Shown here: positions 1-8,696 of the stretch, piece after piece
Position numbering within the stretch: position 1 is the stretch's first letter
How the letters are laid out: every line of letters starts with the position of its first letter
Source of the DNA: Mesobacillus persicus
Lineage (GTDB): Bacteria > Bacillota > Bacilli > Bacillales > Cytobacillaceae
DNA length: 64,000 bases
NCBI RefSeq assembly: GCF_900109925.1
Contig: NZ_FOBW01000013.1
Location: 62,001 to 126,000, forward strand
Direction: 5' to 3'
The notes under the pieces: generated by a model
Seen by the model: only the letters and a program-made list of their open reading frames with translations
Told to the model about the DNA's origin: nothing
The model's database searches: none
Position numbers and translations under genes: made by a program

Positions 1-32
1 AGAGTGTGTGCTCTAAAAGGCATATACTCTCT

Positions 33-56
33 TTTCTCCTTTTTAGGAGAGAAATA
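33..56 (+). other. Stem-loop upstream of oppB
   Basis: A short inverted repeat (TTTCTCC, a T-rich loop, then AGGAGAGAAA) lies about 70 bases before oppB. It is not followed by a T run, so it may be an intercistronic RNA hairpin downstream of a binding-protein gene lying outside the window, or a leader structure. This is inferred from sequence symmetry only. Confidence 0.35.
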
Positions 57-123
57 TCAGATAATAATAAAAATTGCTTTGGACATGATAAAAAAATATT
101 GAAGTAAATTAGGGGGTGCAGGA

Positions 124-1053
124 ATGACTCGCTATATTCTGCGTCGTTTATGGTATATGTTCATCACGTTATTCATCATTGCCTCGGTATCCTTTTTCCT
201 TATGAAATTGCTGCCAGGTAGCCCGTTGAACGCTGAGGATAAGTTGAGCGAACAACAAAAGACAATTATCTTAGAGAAGTATGGATTGAATGATCCCGTT
301 CCAGTTCAGTATGTAAAATATCTTGGTGGTTTAGTTCAAGGTGACTTAGGTATTTCTTTTGCCTTTGATAATACACCAGTAACAGATATCTTGGCGGATC
401 GGATTGGGCCATCTGCAATCATAGGCTTCCAGGCACTCATAGTAGGGACACTACTCGGAATCCTCTTAGGTTTAACTGCCTCAATCTTCCGTAACGGTCC
501 TCTAGATTATTCATCGACAATCATTGCTGTATTAGGAACTTCCATTCCGTCCTTTGTCTTTGCAGGATTATTACAATATCTTTTAGCTGTTAAATGGGGT
601 TTATTGCCAGTAGCATTATGGGGTGAGTTCAAGCATACCATTCTACCAACAATTGCTTTAGCAATCCATCCAATGGCTACAGCTGCTCGTTTTACAAGAA
701 CGGAAATGGTAGAAGTCCTTCATTCGAATTATATTACGACAGCCCGTGCTAAGGGTGTCAATGAATCCGGAATTATCTGGAAACACGGACTGCGTAACGC
801 TTTAATCCCATTAGTAACGGTAACGGGTCCGATGGCTGTAAGTTTAATGACTGGTTCATTGGTTATCGAACAAATCTTTGCTATTCCTGGAATCGGGGAG
901 CAATTTGTCAAGTCTGTTATGGTTAATGATTATCCAACGATTATGGGAACAACTTTGATGTTTGCGTTTCTATTTGTTGGAATTATCTTGGTAATCGACC
1001 TCCTTTATGGATTAATTGATCCTAGAATTAGACTAGCAGGAGGAAATAAATAA
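124..1053 (+). CDS. oppB: Oligopeptide ABC transporter permease OppB
   Basis: Encodes a 309-residue inner-membrane permease of the peptide/nickel (DppB/OppB) family. It opens with a charged tail and a first membrane helix at about residues 9-28, followed by an external segment and five more helices. The cytoplasmic EAA loop that docks on the ATPases is visible around residues 206-229 (ARAKGVNESG...HGLRNALIP). The ATG is preceded by AGGGGGTG at 111-118. It is the first gene of oppBCDF, and oppC starts one base after its stop. No binding protein (OppA) is in the window; it would be expected upstream or elsewhere. The family is certain; the exact peptide specificity cannot be read from sequence. 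Confidence 0.93.
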   Translation: MTRYILRRLWYMFITLFIIASVSFFLMKLLPGSPLNAEDKLSEQQKTIILEKYGLNDPVPVQYVKYLGGLVQGDLGISFAFDNTPVTDILADRIGPSAIIGFQALIVGTLLGILLGLTASIFRNGPLDYSSTIIAVLGTSIPSFVFAGLLQYLLAVKWGLLPVALWGEFKHTILPTIALAIHPMATAARFTRTEMVEVLHSNYITTARAKGVNESGIIWKHGLRNALIPLVTVTGPMAVSLMTGSLVIEQIFAIPGIGEQFVKSVMVNDYPTIMGTTLMFAFLFVGIILVIDLLYGLIDPRIRLAGGNK

Positions 1054-1054
1054 C

Positions 1055-2209
1055 ATGGATAACAAAAATCAAAACAAAATTCCAAAAGACCTATTTAAGC
1101 CACTAGTCCGAGAAGAAGATACAAGTGAAAAAATTTCAAGTCCAAGTCGTACATTTGGACAGGATGCTAGAAGAACCCTCTTTGCGAACAAAATGGCTAT
1201 GGTTTGTATTTTCCTTCTCATAGCTATTATTTTAATGAGTATCTTTGGACCGATGTTCAATAAATACGAAACCGATGATCAGGACTTATCTCGAGCAAAA
1301 ATGCCTCCGCGTGTTCCTGTCTTAGAGAATATTTCTTGGTTAGGATTTGATGGAACGTTAAGCAGCACCTACAATGGTAAAGATGTTGAACAAGCAACTG
1401 CAAAAGCAATTGCGAGATATGACAATCAGGAAGACTTTATTGACATCAAAGTTCTTAATGAAGGTGACGGAAGTAGAAACTCTGCAGAAGTAAAAGCTAC
1501 CTATCATATCTATGAAGCAAAAGAACTACAAGATACCTACTTTTGGATCGGAACAGATACGCTAGGCCGTGACCAGTGGACTCGTCTATGGGAAGGGACA
1601 AGAGTTTCCCTAATCATTGCTTTTGTTGCAGCCGCTATTGACCTTGTGGTCGGGGTTGCCTATGGTGGAGTATCTGGATTCTATGGCGGAAGAGTCGATA
1701 ATATCCTACAACGTATTGTTGAGATTCTTGTTGGTATTCCGAACTTAGTTATCATTCTTTTAATGATGCTTGTCCTGCAGCCAGGTATAGTATCTATCGT
1801 AATAGCGTTAACGATAACCGGATGGACAGGGATGGCCCGAATTGTCCGGGGTGAAGTTTTAAAGGTAAAAAGCCAAGAGTTTGTTTTGGCAGCACGGACA
1901 CTAGGTACTCCTAACGGTACTATTATCCGAAAACACTTGGTTCCAAACATCAGTGGAATCATTATTATCAATACGATGTTCACAATCCCAGGAGCAATAT
2001 TCTTTGAAGCATTCTTGAGCTTTATTGGTTTAGGGATTGTTCCACCAGATGCTTCACTAGGTTCATTGATTGACATTGGGTTTGATAACATGACACTTTA
2101 CCCACATTTACTAATATTCCCTGCAATCCTCATTTCGGTTATCATGATTGCATTTAATATTGTTGGTGATGGTCTGCGTGATGCATTTGACCCTAAAATG
2201 CATAAATAA
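1055..2209 (+). CDS. oppC: Oligopeptide ABC transporter permease OppC, long form
   Basis: Second permease subunit of the peptide importer, 384 residues. After a cytoplasmic N-terminus and a first helix (about residues 48-68), a roughly 90-residue extracytoplasmic segment precedes the usual core that begins near the WIGTDTLGRDQW motif. OppC and AppC proteins of B. subtilis are near 300 residues, so this insert makes it a long form. The EAA loop (AARTLGTPNG...KHLVPN) is present in the C-terminal half. It follows oppB by one base and precedes oppD by 18 bases, consistent with one operon. The external insert could contact the binding protein or peptide; that is inference. Confidence 0.92.
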   Translation: MDNKNQNKIPKDLFKPLVREEDTSEKISSPSRTFGQDARRTLFANKMAMVCIFLLIAIILMSIFGPMFNKYETDDQDLSRAKMPPRVPVLENISWLGFDGTLSSTYNGKDVEQATAKAIARYDNQEDFIDIKVLNEGDGSRNSAEVKATYHIYEAKELQDTYFWIGTDTLGRDQWTRLWEGTRVSLIIAFVAAAIDLVVGVAYGGVSGFYGGRVDNILQRIVEILVGIPNLVIILLMMLVLQPGIVSIVIALTITGWTGMARIVRGEVLKVKSQEFVLAARTLGTPNGTIIRKHLVPNISGIIIINTMFTIPGAIFFEAFLSFIGLGIVPPDASLGSLIDIGFDNMTLYPHLLIFPAILISVIMIAFNIVGDGLRDAFDPKMHK

Positions 2210-2227
2210 AAGGTAGGTGTTTAAATA

Positions 2228-3277
2228 ATGAGTAAATTATTAGAAGTTAAAGATTTGAAAGTTTCATTTAACACCTACAATGGTGAAGTGCAAGCTGTTC
2301 GAGGTGTTAGCTTTGATCTGAATAAAGGGGAGACTCTTGCGATTGTTGGTGAATCAGGTTCAGGTAAATCTGTGACATCGATGGCATTAATGCAGCTCCT
2401 TGCTAGTGCTGGATTTATTAAAGATGGCCAAATCCTCTTAGAAGGCGAGGACTTGGTAAAAAAGTCAAATAAGGAAATGCAGAAGATTCGTGGAAAAGAC
2501 ATTTCAATGGTTTTCCAGGATCCGATGTCTTCTCTTAACCCAACGATGAAAATCGGCAATCAGATTATGGAAGGTCTGATTAAGCATCAAAATATGTCAC
2601 GTGATCAGGCGAAAAAACGAGCACTTGAGCTTTTGCATCAAGTAGGAATTCCACAGCCTGAAGTGCGAATCAATCAGTATCCACACCAATTCTCTGGTGG
2701 GATGAGACAGCGTGTTGTTATCGCAATTGCTCTTGCATGTAATCCAAAAGTGTTAATTGCCGATGAACCAACAACTGCCTTGGATGTAACGATTCAGGCA
2801 CAAATTCTCGAGCTCATGAAAGATATCCAAAAAGAAATCGATAGTGCGATTATCTTTATTACCCATGACCTCGGTGTTGTTGCCAATGTGGCCGATCGTG
2901 TGGCTGTAATGTATGCTGGAAAAATCGTCGAAATCGGTACAGTTGATGATATCTTCTATAATCCTAAGCATCCATATACTTGGGGATTACTAGGTTCCAT
3001 GCCAACCCTAGATAGCACGGATGAAGAGTTATATGCGATCCCAGGAAGCCCACCAGATATGCTTAAGCCACCTGTAGGAGATGCATTTGCACCTCGTAAT
3101 GAGTTCGCATTAGAAATTGATACTCAAATGGAGCCGCCGATGTTTAAAGTGTCTGATACACATTATGCTGCGACATGGTTACTGCATGAAGATGCTCCGA
3201 AAATCAATCCTCCTGAATCTGTTATGCAGAGGATGCAGGGGTTTGCTAACACGGGTCGCAAGGACGGTGACAAGTAA
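2228..3277 (+). CDS. oppD: Oligopeptide ABC transporter ATP-binding protein OppD
   Basis: Cytoplasmic ATPase subunit, 349 residues, that powers import through OppB and OppC. Walker A (GESGSGKS) is near residue 41, the ABC signature (FSGGMRQR) near 157, and Walker B ([12 protein letters not shown]) near 176. The C-terminal extension after about residue 235 carries the HPYTWGLL segment typical of oligopeptide/dipeptide transporter ATPases. An AGGTAGGTG-type ribosome binding site precedes the ATG. Its TAA stop shares its last base with the ATG of oppF, indicating translational coupling. Confidence 0.94.
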   Translation: MSKLLEVKDLKVSFNTYNGEVQAVRGVSFDLNKGETLAIVGESGSGKSVTSMALMQLLASAGFIKDGQILLEGEDLVKKSNKEMQKIRGKDISMVFQDPMSSLNPTMKIGNQIMEGLIKHQNMSRDQAKKRALELLHQVGIPQPEVRINQYPHQFSGGMRQRVVIAIALACNPKVLIADEPTTALDVTIQAQILELMKDIQKEIDSAIIFITHDLGVVANVADRVAVMYAGKIVEIGTVDDIFYNPKHPYTWGLLGSMPTLDSTDEELYAIPGSPPDMLKPPVGDAFAPRNEFALEIDTQMEPPMFKVSDTHYAATWLLHEDAPKINPPESVMQRMQGFANTGRKDGDK

Positions 3278-4212
3278 TGTCGAAAGAAAAAGTACTTGAA
3301 GTAAAAGACTTAAAAAAGCACTTTTCAGCAGGTAAGGATAAATTAATTAAGGCTGTTGATGGCATTAGCTTTGATATTTTCAAAGGGGAAACATTTGGAC
3401 TAGTTGGTGAATCTGGTAGTGGTAAATCTACTGCTGGAAGAACAATTATTCGTTTATACGATGCAACAAGTGGTCAGGTTACGTTTAATGGCGAAGATGT
3501 ACATGGCAAGAAGTCCAAAGACCAGCTTCGTAAATTCAATCGTAAAATGCAAATGATTTTCCAAGATCCATCTTCATCACTAAACCCTCGAATGACGGTA
3601 CTCGATATCATCGCTGAGGGTATTGATGTTCACAACCTTGCGAAAAATGATACCGAACGAAAGAAAAGAGTAGAAGAGTTACTAGAGGTCGTTGGTCTAA
3701 ATAAAGAGCATGCAACCCGATTCCCTCATGAATTCAGTGGTGGTCAACGACAAAGGATTGGAATTGCCCGTGCCCTTGCCGTTGAACCTGACTTCATTAT
3801 TGCGGATGAGCCAATCTCTGCCTTAGACGTGTCCATCCAGGCTCAAGTAGTTAACCTTCTAAAGAAATTACAAAAAGACCGTGGATTAACGTATTTATTC
3901 ATTGCCCATGATCTATCAATGGTTAAGTACATTAGTGATCGTATCGGTGTTATGTATATGGGAAATCTAGTTGAACTAGCAGACAGTGATGAACTTTACG
4001 ACAATCCTGTTCACCCATATACAAAGTCATTATTATCTGCAATTCCACTTCCAGATCCTCGCTATGAGCGCGAACGTCAACGGATTACCTATGACCCTAG
4101 TGCTCATGATATGAGTGAACAGGCTGAGTTCAGAGAAATTAAGCCTGGTCACTGGGTACGTGCGACGACGAAGGAATATGAGCAGTATAAAAAAGATTTA
4201 AATATAAAGTAA
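3277..4212 (+). CDS. oppF: Oligopeptide ABC transporter ATP-binding protein OppF
   Basis: Second ATPase subunit, 311 residues, partner of OppD in a heterodimeric nucleotide-binding pair. Walker A (GESGSGKST) is near residue 47, the signature (FSGGQRQR) near 157, Walker B (FIIADEPISALD) near 177, with an HPYTKSLL C-terminal element. The start overlaps the oppD stop by one base. A strong rho-independent terminator follows directly, so this is the last gene of the operon. Confidence 0.94.
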   Translation: MSKEKVLEVKDLKKHFSAGKDKLIKAVDGISFDIFKGETFGLVGESGSGKSTAGRTIIRLYDATSGQVTFNGEDVHGKKSKDQLRKFNRKMQMIFQDPSSSLNPRMTVLDIIAEGIDVHNLAKNDTERKKRVEELLEVVGLNKEHATRFPHEFSGGQRQRIGIARALAVEPDFIIADEPISALDVSIQAQVVNLLKKLQKDRGLTYLFIAHDLSMVKYISDRIGVMYMGNLVELADSDELYDNPVHPYTKSLLSAIPLPDPRYERERQRITYDPSAHDMSEQAEFREIKPGHWVRATTKEYEQYKKDLNIK

Positions 4213-4216
4213 GATG

Positions 4217-4254
4217 AAAAAATCCTTGTTGCTATTGCAGCGAGGATTTTTTTT
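4217..4254 (+). terminator. Terminator of the opp operon
   Basis: A stem of about 14 base pairs (AAAATCCTTGTTGC against GCAGCGAGGATTTT, with two G-T wobbles) is followed by a run of eight T. It lies four bases after the oppF stop. Confidence 0.9.
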
Positions 4255-4401
4255 AGCTAAATGCAGGTCGGAGTAACTAGTTAATGCACCAACGCTTTAA
4301 AGTATTGGTATACATATTAGCCTAATATTTTAATATTGTCAATAATCAATATATTTATTAAGCGCCAGATTCCAAAATCTTCGCCCGTAAAATAATTTTT
4401 C

Positions 4402-4433
4402 TTTTCAGGTATTTTAGATTATCATTGTATAAT
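4402..4433 (+). promoter_or_regulatory. Probable promoter of the TraB-family gene
   Basis: A consensus -10 box TATAAT at 4428-4433 lies about 70 bases upstream of the next gene, with a weaker TTCAGG/TTTTCA element about 18-20 bases before it. The rest of the 4255-4500 gap is AT-rich and shows no other structure to me. Confidence 0.5.
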
Positions 4434-4500
4434 GGAAGGTATCTATAAATTTTATAGAATCATGATAATAATCTGATGAATGATAAAAGGAAGGTAGATT

Positions 4501-5673
4501 ATGCCTGAGGAACATGGAAATATTACACGAATTCACCTAGATGGAAAAGAATATATTTTAATTGGCACCGCTCATATTTCAAAAAGAAGTGCAGAGCTAG
4601 TAAAGGAAGTCATTGATGCTGAGAAGCCAGACTCAGTTTGTGTAGAGCTAGATGAACAAAGATACAATTCGATTATGGAAGGCAATAAGTGGAAAGAGAT
4701 GGATATTTTCAAGGTGATTAAGGAAAGGAAAGCATCTTTGCTGTTAATGAACCTTGCAATTTCTTCTTTTCAAAAACGAATGGCAAAGGAGTTAGGCGTA
4801 AGCGCTGGTCAGGAAATGATTCAAGGAATTGAGTCTGCTAAAGAGAATGGTGCCAAGCTCATCCTTGCTGACCGTAATATTCAGGTGACCTTCTCCCGGA
4901 TCTGGGGCAATCTTGGTCTAAAGGGAAAAGCGATGCTGCTTAGCCAAATCATATATAGTATTTTTAATAAAGAAAGCATATCTGAAGAAGAGTTAGAGAA
5001 GATGAAATCACAAGATATGTTGGACTCCATGCTACAGGAATTTACGGAAAGCTTTCCTAGGCTAAAAACACCGTTAATTGATGAGCGTGATCAATATTTA
5101 GCGCATAAAATTAAGAAAGCGCCAGGGGAAAAGATTGTCGCTGTTCTAGGTGCAGCGCATGTTCCTGGTATCAAAGAGGAAATTAAAAAAGACCATGATT
5201 TAGCACAGTTAACAAAGCTTCCACCTAAATCTAAGGCTCCTAAAATTATTGGTTGGTCGATCCCGATTGCGATTCTTTTAATTATTGCCTATACCTTTAT
5301 TGCCAACCCATCAGCGGGAACTCAACAAGCAATTAGCTGGTTAATCTGGAATGGCTCTCTGTCAGCCATTGGCACTGCGCTAGCCTTTGGACATCCACTG
5401 GCGATTTTAACAGCCTTTATAGCGGCTCCAATTACGTCTCTGAACCCTCTGCTCGCAGCAGGCTGGTTTGCTGGATTTGTACAAGCCTATATGCGCCGAC
5501 CGAACGTAAGGGACTTTGAGACCCTTACAGACGACGTATTTAGCGTTAAGGGATTCTGGCATAACAAAGTCACGAGGGTGCTACTAGTGGTGGTTCTAGC
5601 AAACCTAGGAAGCTCACTAGGGACATTTATCGGTGGAGCGGACGTAATCCGCTTATTTATTCAAAACTTATAG
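4501..5673 (+). CDS. TraB/PrgY-family membrane protein
   Basis: A 390-residue protein whose first ~230 residues match the TraB/PrgY (GumN-related) fold: an early GTAHIS motif, the VCVELDEQRY segment, and a GAAHVPGI motif near residue 215. The last ~150 residues hold about four membrane helices (for example 250-270 and 365-388). Family members in Enterococcus were named for shutting down peptide pheromone activity; in other bacteria the role is unproven, and a membrane-bound hydrolase is one proposal. It stands alone between its own promoter and terminator, next to the peptide importer. Confidence 0.8.
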   Translation: MPEEHGNITRIHLDGKEYILIGTAHISKRSAELVKEVIDAEKPDSVCVELDEQRYNSIMEGNKWKEMDIFKVIKERKASLLLMNLAISSFQKRMAKELGVSAGQEMIQGIESAKENGAKLILADRNIQVTFSRIWGNLGLKGKAMLLSQIIYSIFNKESISEEELEKMKSQDMLDSMLQEFTESFPRLKTPLIDERDQYLAHKIKKAPGEKIVAVLGAAHVPGIKEEIKKDHDLAQLTKLPPKSKAPKIIGWSIPIAILLIIAYTFIANPSAGTQQAISWLIWNGSLSAIGTALAFGHPLAILTAFIAAPITSLNPLLAAGWFAGFVQAYMRRPNVRDFETLTDDVFSVKGFWHNKVTRVLLVVVLANLGSSLGTFIGGADVIRLFIQNL

Positions 5674-5709
5674 AAAAAAGCATATCCACAAGATGGATAT
5701 GCTTTTTTT
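5674..5709 (+). terminator. Terminator after the TraB-family gene
   Basis: AAAAAAGCATATCCA and TGGATATGCTTTTTTT form a near-perfect stem with a short loop and a T tail, immediately after the stop codon. The A tract on the other side means it could also act on the minus strand. Confidence 0.9.
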
Positions 5710-5731
5710 ACTGACTATGTTTAGGCCCACT

Positions 5732-5860
5732 GTTGATTGGAGCGGAAGGCGCTTGACTCCTGCGGGAGCAGCGGAACAGGTGAGACCCCACAGGCGCCAA
5801 AGCGCCGAGGAGGCTCAGCGCCCGCCCCGCGGAAAGCAAGCGCCTGGAGCGGAAATCAAC
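5732..5860. repeat. Long intergenic palindromic repeat, copy 1
   Basis: A GC-rich element of about 130 bp begins GTTGATTGGAGCGGAAGGCG and ends GCGCCTGGAGCGGAAATCAA followed by C. Inside it are CTCCTGCGGGAG and AGCGCCGAGGAGGCTC blocks that fold back on themselves. Four other long copies and one minimal copy occur in this window. It lies between two convergent genes. Confidence 0.88.
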
Positions 5861-5920
5861 AGACTGAGTTAAGCCGGAAAAACAGATAAGAGGTACATGG
5901 ACAGCTTTTTTTTATACTCA

Positions 5921-7285
5921 TTAATCTGTACTTTTTCTTGTCCGATAAAGCAACAAAAAAAGCAGTAACAAAAAGTAAACCAATAGGATTAGAAACGTAT
6001 AGATATACATAACCGGCTGATTCTGAATATAGCCAACAACGGGTATATTTAAAATCAGCAAAAGGACAAATCCAAACAGGATTGCGGAGGCGCTGCCCAT
6101 TACTAAATTTTCAGTGGTGTTCGATTGGAACTTTGGGTCAACCGCCTTCACAAGCGCTAGCCCTGTAGAGATGGTCCCTGTTAGCATTCCGTAGAAACCT
6201 AGTATGTTCGTCATCTGATCATCAGGGAAAACGCGCGGAACAATCCAGAGTAAAAAGGCGATGGTAACAATGCCACCAGCTGTAGTTAACGTCAATATAG
6301 GGATTAGGTATTCGCCCAACGCGTAAATTGAAATTGCAGAAATGGAAGCAGCAATCATATAGTCGAAAGAAAACCCAGAAATACGTTGTAATAAATAATT
6401 ATTTGGTGAGTGCTCTAATTTAAAGCCAGCATCTCGCCATTTATTTAAAAGTAGTCTAAACACCATTGCATACATACTTCCGATTAAGAAATGAAAGCCA
6501 ATTAAAAGCTGTGCCAAGGTCGCACCATATGTCCCTAGGGGGGTTAGCACCGTTTCTAGCCCGTAGAGGGTAATATAAGTAACCAGATAAATCGTCCCAA
6601 TTAGAGCGATTTGATAAGTAAGTTTATCAATTGCATCACTCAAAGGAATTTCATCAGGTTCCATTTTTTCTAACAAAGGTTGGTTCTCTTTTATATTAGC
6701 GGTTAATTGCTGATATCTTTTATTTTTAACTAAGAAATTCATTAAAATAATGCCAACAACCGTAGCCCAGATGAACCCGACTCCAGCGATGGTTAGCCCA
6801 AGATTTCCTCCGCCTTCAAGACCAAGCTTTTCCCACTGAGTACCAATCGAGTAAGCCTGTCCAGGGCCTTGGCCGAATCCTAGAGGAAGCAACAGGCCGA
6901 CACCAGGAAATATATTTAGAAAAAGCGTGGCCCCTAGTAGCAAAAGGAGACCAAATCCAACCAAACCCTGAATCAAGTAGGTCGAAACAATCAACATCCC
7001 GGAGTTAATAATTCCAGGGCTGGTATGAACGTCACGTTCCTTCAAAGATAAGGCGATAAAGCCAATTCCCATTAAGTGATAAACAAGGTTACCTAATAGG
7101 TCGGCATCAAAGAGAATCCAACCAAGTAATTCGGAACCCATGATTAACCCAAGGAACCCAGCTACCATTGAGGTGGGAATAATTAGCCTTCTTAAAAAAG
7201 GGATTCTAGCTTTTAAAATGGCTGCAATAACCATTAGCAAGGATAAAAGGGAAAAATCCAGAATAATAGCCCAAGATTCAGTCAC
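5921..7285 (-). CDS. Sodium:glutamate symporter-like (GltS-type) membrane protein
   Basis: A 454-residue polytopic membrane protein with about 11-12 hydrophobic segments. It has the glycine-rich LPLGFGQGPGQAYSIG and GGNLGLTIAGVGF stretches characteristic of the GltS/ESS fold, and a second repeat half (FYGMLTGTISTGLALVKAVDP) with the same theme. Function as a sodium-driven glutamate or related anion carrier is inferred from the family. It sits 15 bases downstream of the acyltransferase gene on the same strand, so the two may be co-transcribed. Substrate specificity cannot be fixed. Confidence 0.8.
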   Translation of the reverse strand: MTESWAIILDFSLLSLLMVIAAILKARIPFLRRLIIPTSMVAGFLGLIMGSELLGWILFDADLLGNLVYHLMGIGFIALSLKERDVHTSPGIINSGMLIVSTYLIQGLVGFGLLLLLGATLFLNIFPGVGLLLPLGFGQGPGQAYSIGTQWEKLGLEGGGNLGLTIAGVGFIWATVVGIILMNFLVKNKRYQQLTANIKENQPLLEKMEPDEIPLSDAIDKLTYQIALIGTIYLVTYITLYGLETVLTPLGTYGATLAQLLIGFHFLIGSMYAMVFRLLLNKWRDAGFKLEHSPNNYLLQRISGFSFDYMIAASISAISIYALGEYLIPILTLTTAGGIVTIAFLLWIVPRVFPDDQMTNILGFYGMLTGTISTGLALVKAVDPKFQSNTTENLVMGSASAILFGFVLLLILNIPVVGYIQNQPVMYIYTFLILLVYFLLLLFLLLYRTRKSTD

Positions 7286-7300
7286 TGTTCAAACACCTAC

Positions 7301-8479
7301 TTAATTGAGTTTCTCAAATAATTTAATAGCTTGCAGCCACTTATAGGCTGAAGTTCTCGGTTGGTAGAATTCGATTTGATATTGTTTTTCTTTTATATAA
7401 AATTCAAGATGATGGTGGAGGTGAATATTGATGCCTTCAAGTTCGTTAAATAAAAAAGGGTAAATCTGGCCATCATCCGATTCTAGGGCAATCCCATGAT
7501 TCCTCCAAACGAGATAACCTTGGGCAACAAGGGTAAAGGGTTGCTCAGCCTCAGCAGAAAATAGCTTTACATGGTCTTTTAAAGCTTTTCCCCAGTTAGG
7601 CTCCTTTACTATTCCTTCTAATACTCCAAGCTGCCAGAGATTCCACTCGTGCGTTGTCGTGATGCTTAATGGATGCATTACTTCCTCGAAGACCCCATAA
7701 GGTGTATAGCGGACCGTATAATCACAGTTTTTACAGCGAAACAGGTTATCATCTGATCGAAGTTGGCCTAACTCCTGACAATGAGGACAAATAAATAAAA
7801 ATCGTTCCAAATAATGAGCAAGATTTTTACCGTAATAGGGAACTTGAGCTTTCTTCTGCCAATTCATTTCATCGTGTGCTAATGCTTCTGTAAGCAGTTT
7901 ATGGATGGTTTCAGCTGATTCCTTGGATAATTCGCCTTTAGCCCATTTCTTTTGCAGAGAAATAGAGATTAAGCCTTTGCGAGGGTTTACAGCCCATCTA
8001 GGGTGGCTAAGGTGTCCGCCGGAAATCGTTGCAATTACAACGGGAATATCAAGCATTTTAATAAGCTTTGCTGTCCCGTAAGTGAGGGGTTCTGTATTTC
8101 CGTCCCAATTTCGATTCCCTTCAGGGAAAAGCCCGATGACCCGATGATGTTTTTTCGCCTTTAACACACTACGAATCGTTCGTGTATCACTTTTAAACTT
8201 TGTCTTTGGGATTGCCCCTGTGTAGTCTAATAACCTTTTTAACAAGGGGTTACGAAACAGAGAGTCACCGGCAACAAAGGAGATCGGTTCTTTGACAAAG
8301 AGATTGATGTAAAGCGGATCCCAGTTGGTGACGTGATTAGCAAGAATGATATATGGAGGTTTTAAATCTACCGTGTCGTTGTGTTCAATGATAATTTTAG
8401 AACGACGATTAAGATAGGTCCGAATCATCGTTATGAGAAATTTCATCATGGCTTTTCCAGGCTTTTGTTCGATGCTCAT
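7301..8479 (-). CDS. PlsC-type acyltransferase with C-terminal zinc ribbon
   Basis: A 392-residue protein. Residues about 30-210 form a lysophospholipid acyltransferase domain: the catalytic NH-X4-D motif (NHVTNWD, H49 and D54) and the FPEGNRNWDG block near residue 118. Residues about 230-256 hold a CPHC...CKNC zinc ribbon, followed by about 130 residues I do not recognise. Ordinary 1-acylglycerol-3-phosphate acyltransferases are near 200-250 residues, so this is an extended form. The start is an ATG preceded by AGGAGGG. It probably acts on membrane phospholipid or lysolipid; the substrate is unknown. Confidence 0.78.
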   Translation of the reverse strand: MSIEQKPGKAMMKFLITMIRTYLNRRSKIIIEHNDTVDLKPPYIILANHVTNWDPLYINLFVKEPISFVAGDSLFRNPLLKRLLDYTGAIPKTKFKSDTRTIRSVLKAKKHHRVIGLFPEGNRNWDGNTEPLTYGTAKLIKMLDIPVVIATISGGHLSHPRWAVNPRKGLISISLQKKWAKGELSKESAETIHKLLTEALAHDEMNWQKKAQVPYYGKNLAHYLERFLFICPHCQELGQLRSDDNLFRCKNCDYTVRYTPYGVFEEVMHPLSITTTHEWNLWQLGVLEGIVKEPNWGKALKDHVKLFSAEAEQPFTLVAQGYLVWRNHGIALESDDGQIYPFLFNELEGINIHLHHHLEFYIKEKQYQIEFYQPRTSAYKWLQAIKLFEKLN

Positions 8480-8696
8480 AATCGCCCTCCTATAGTTAAA
8501 AAGTACAAGATAGTTCCTTTATTTATAACATAAAAAGTTTCAAAGCTAAGTCATTCTGCTGATTTTTCCTTATAAAGTGTGGGTATAGGTAAAATTGGTA
8601 TTTTTACTAATAAGGAAAGAAATGGATTGTAAAGTATATCGTTTGGAATTACGATAAAAAGATAAAGGTTCGTTGGATACATGGGGGAGAATGGTC

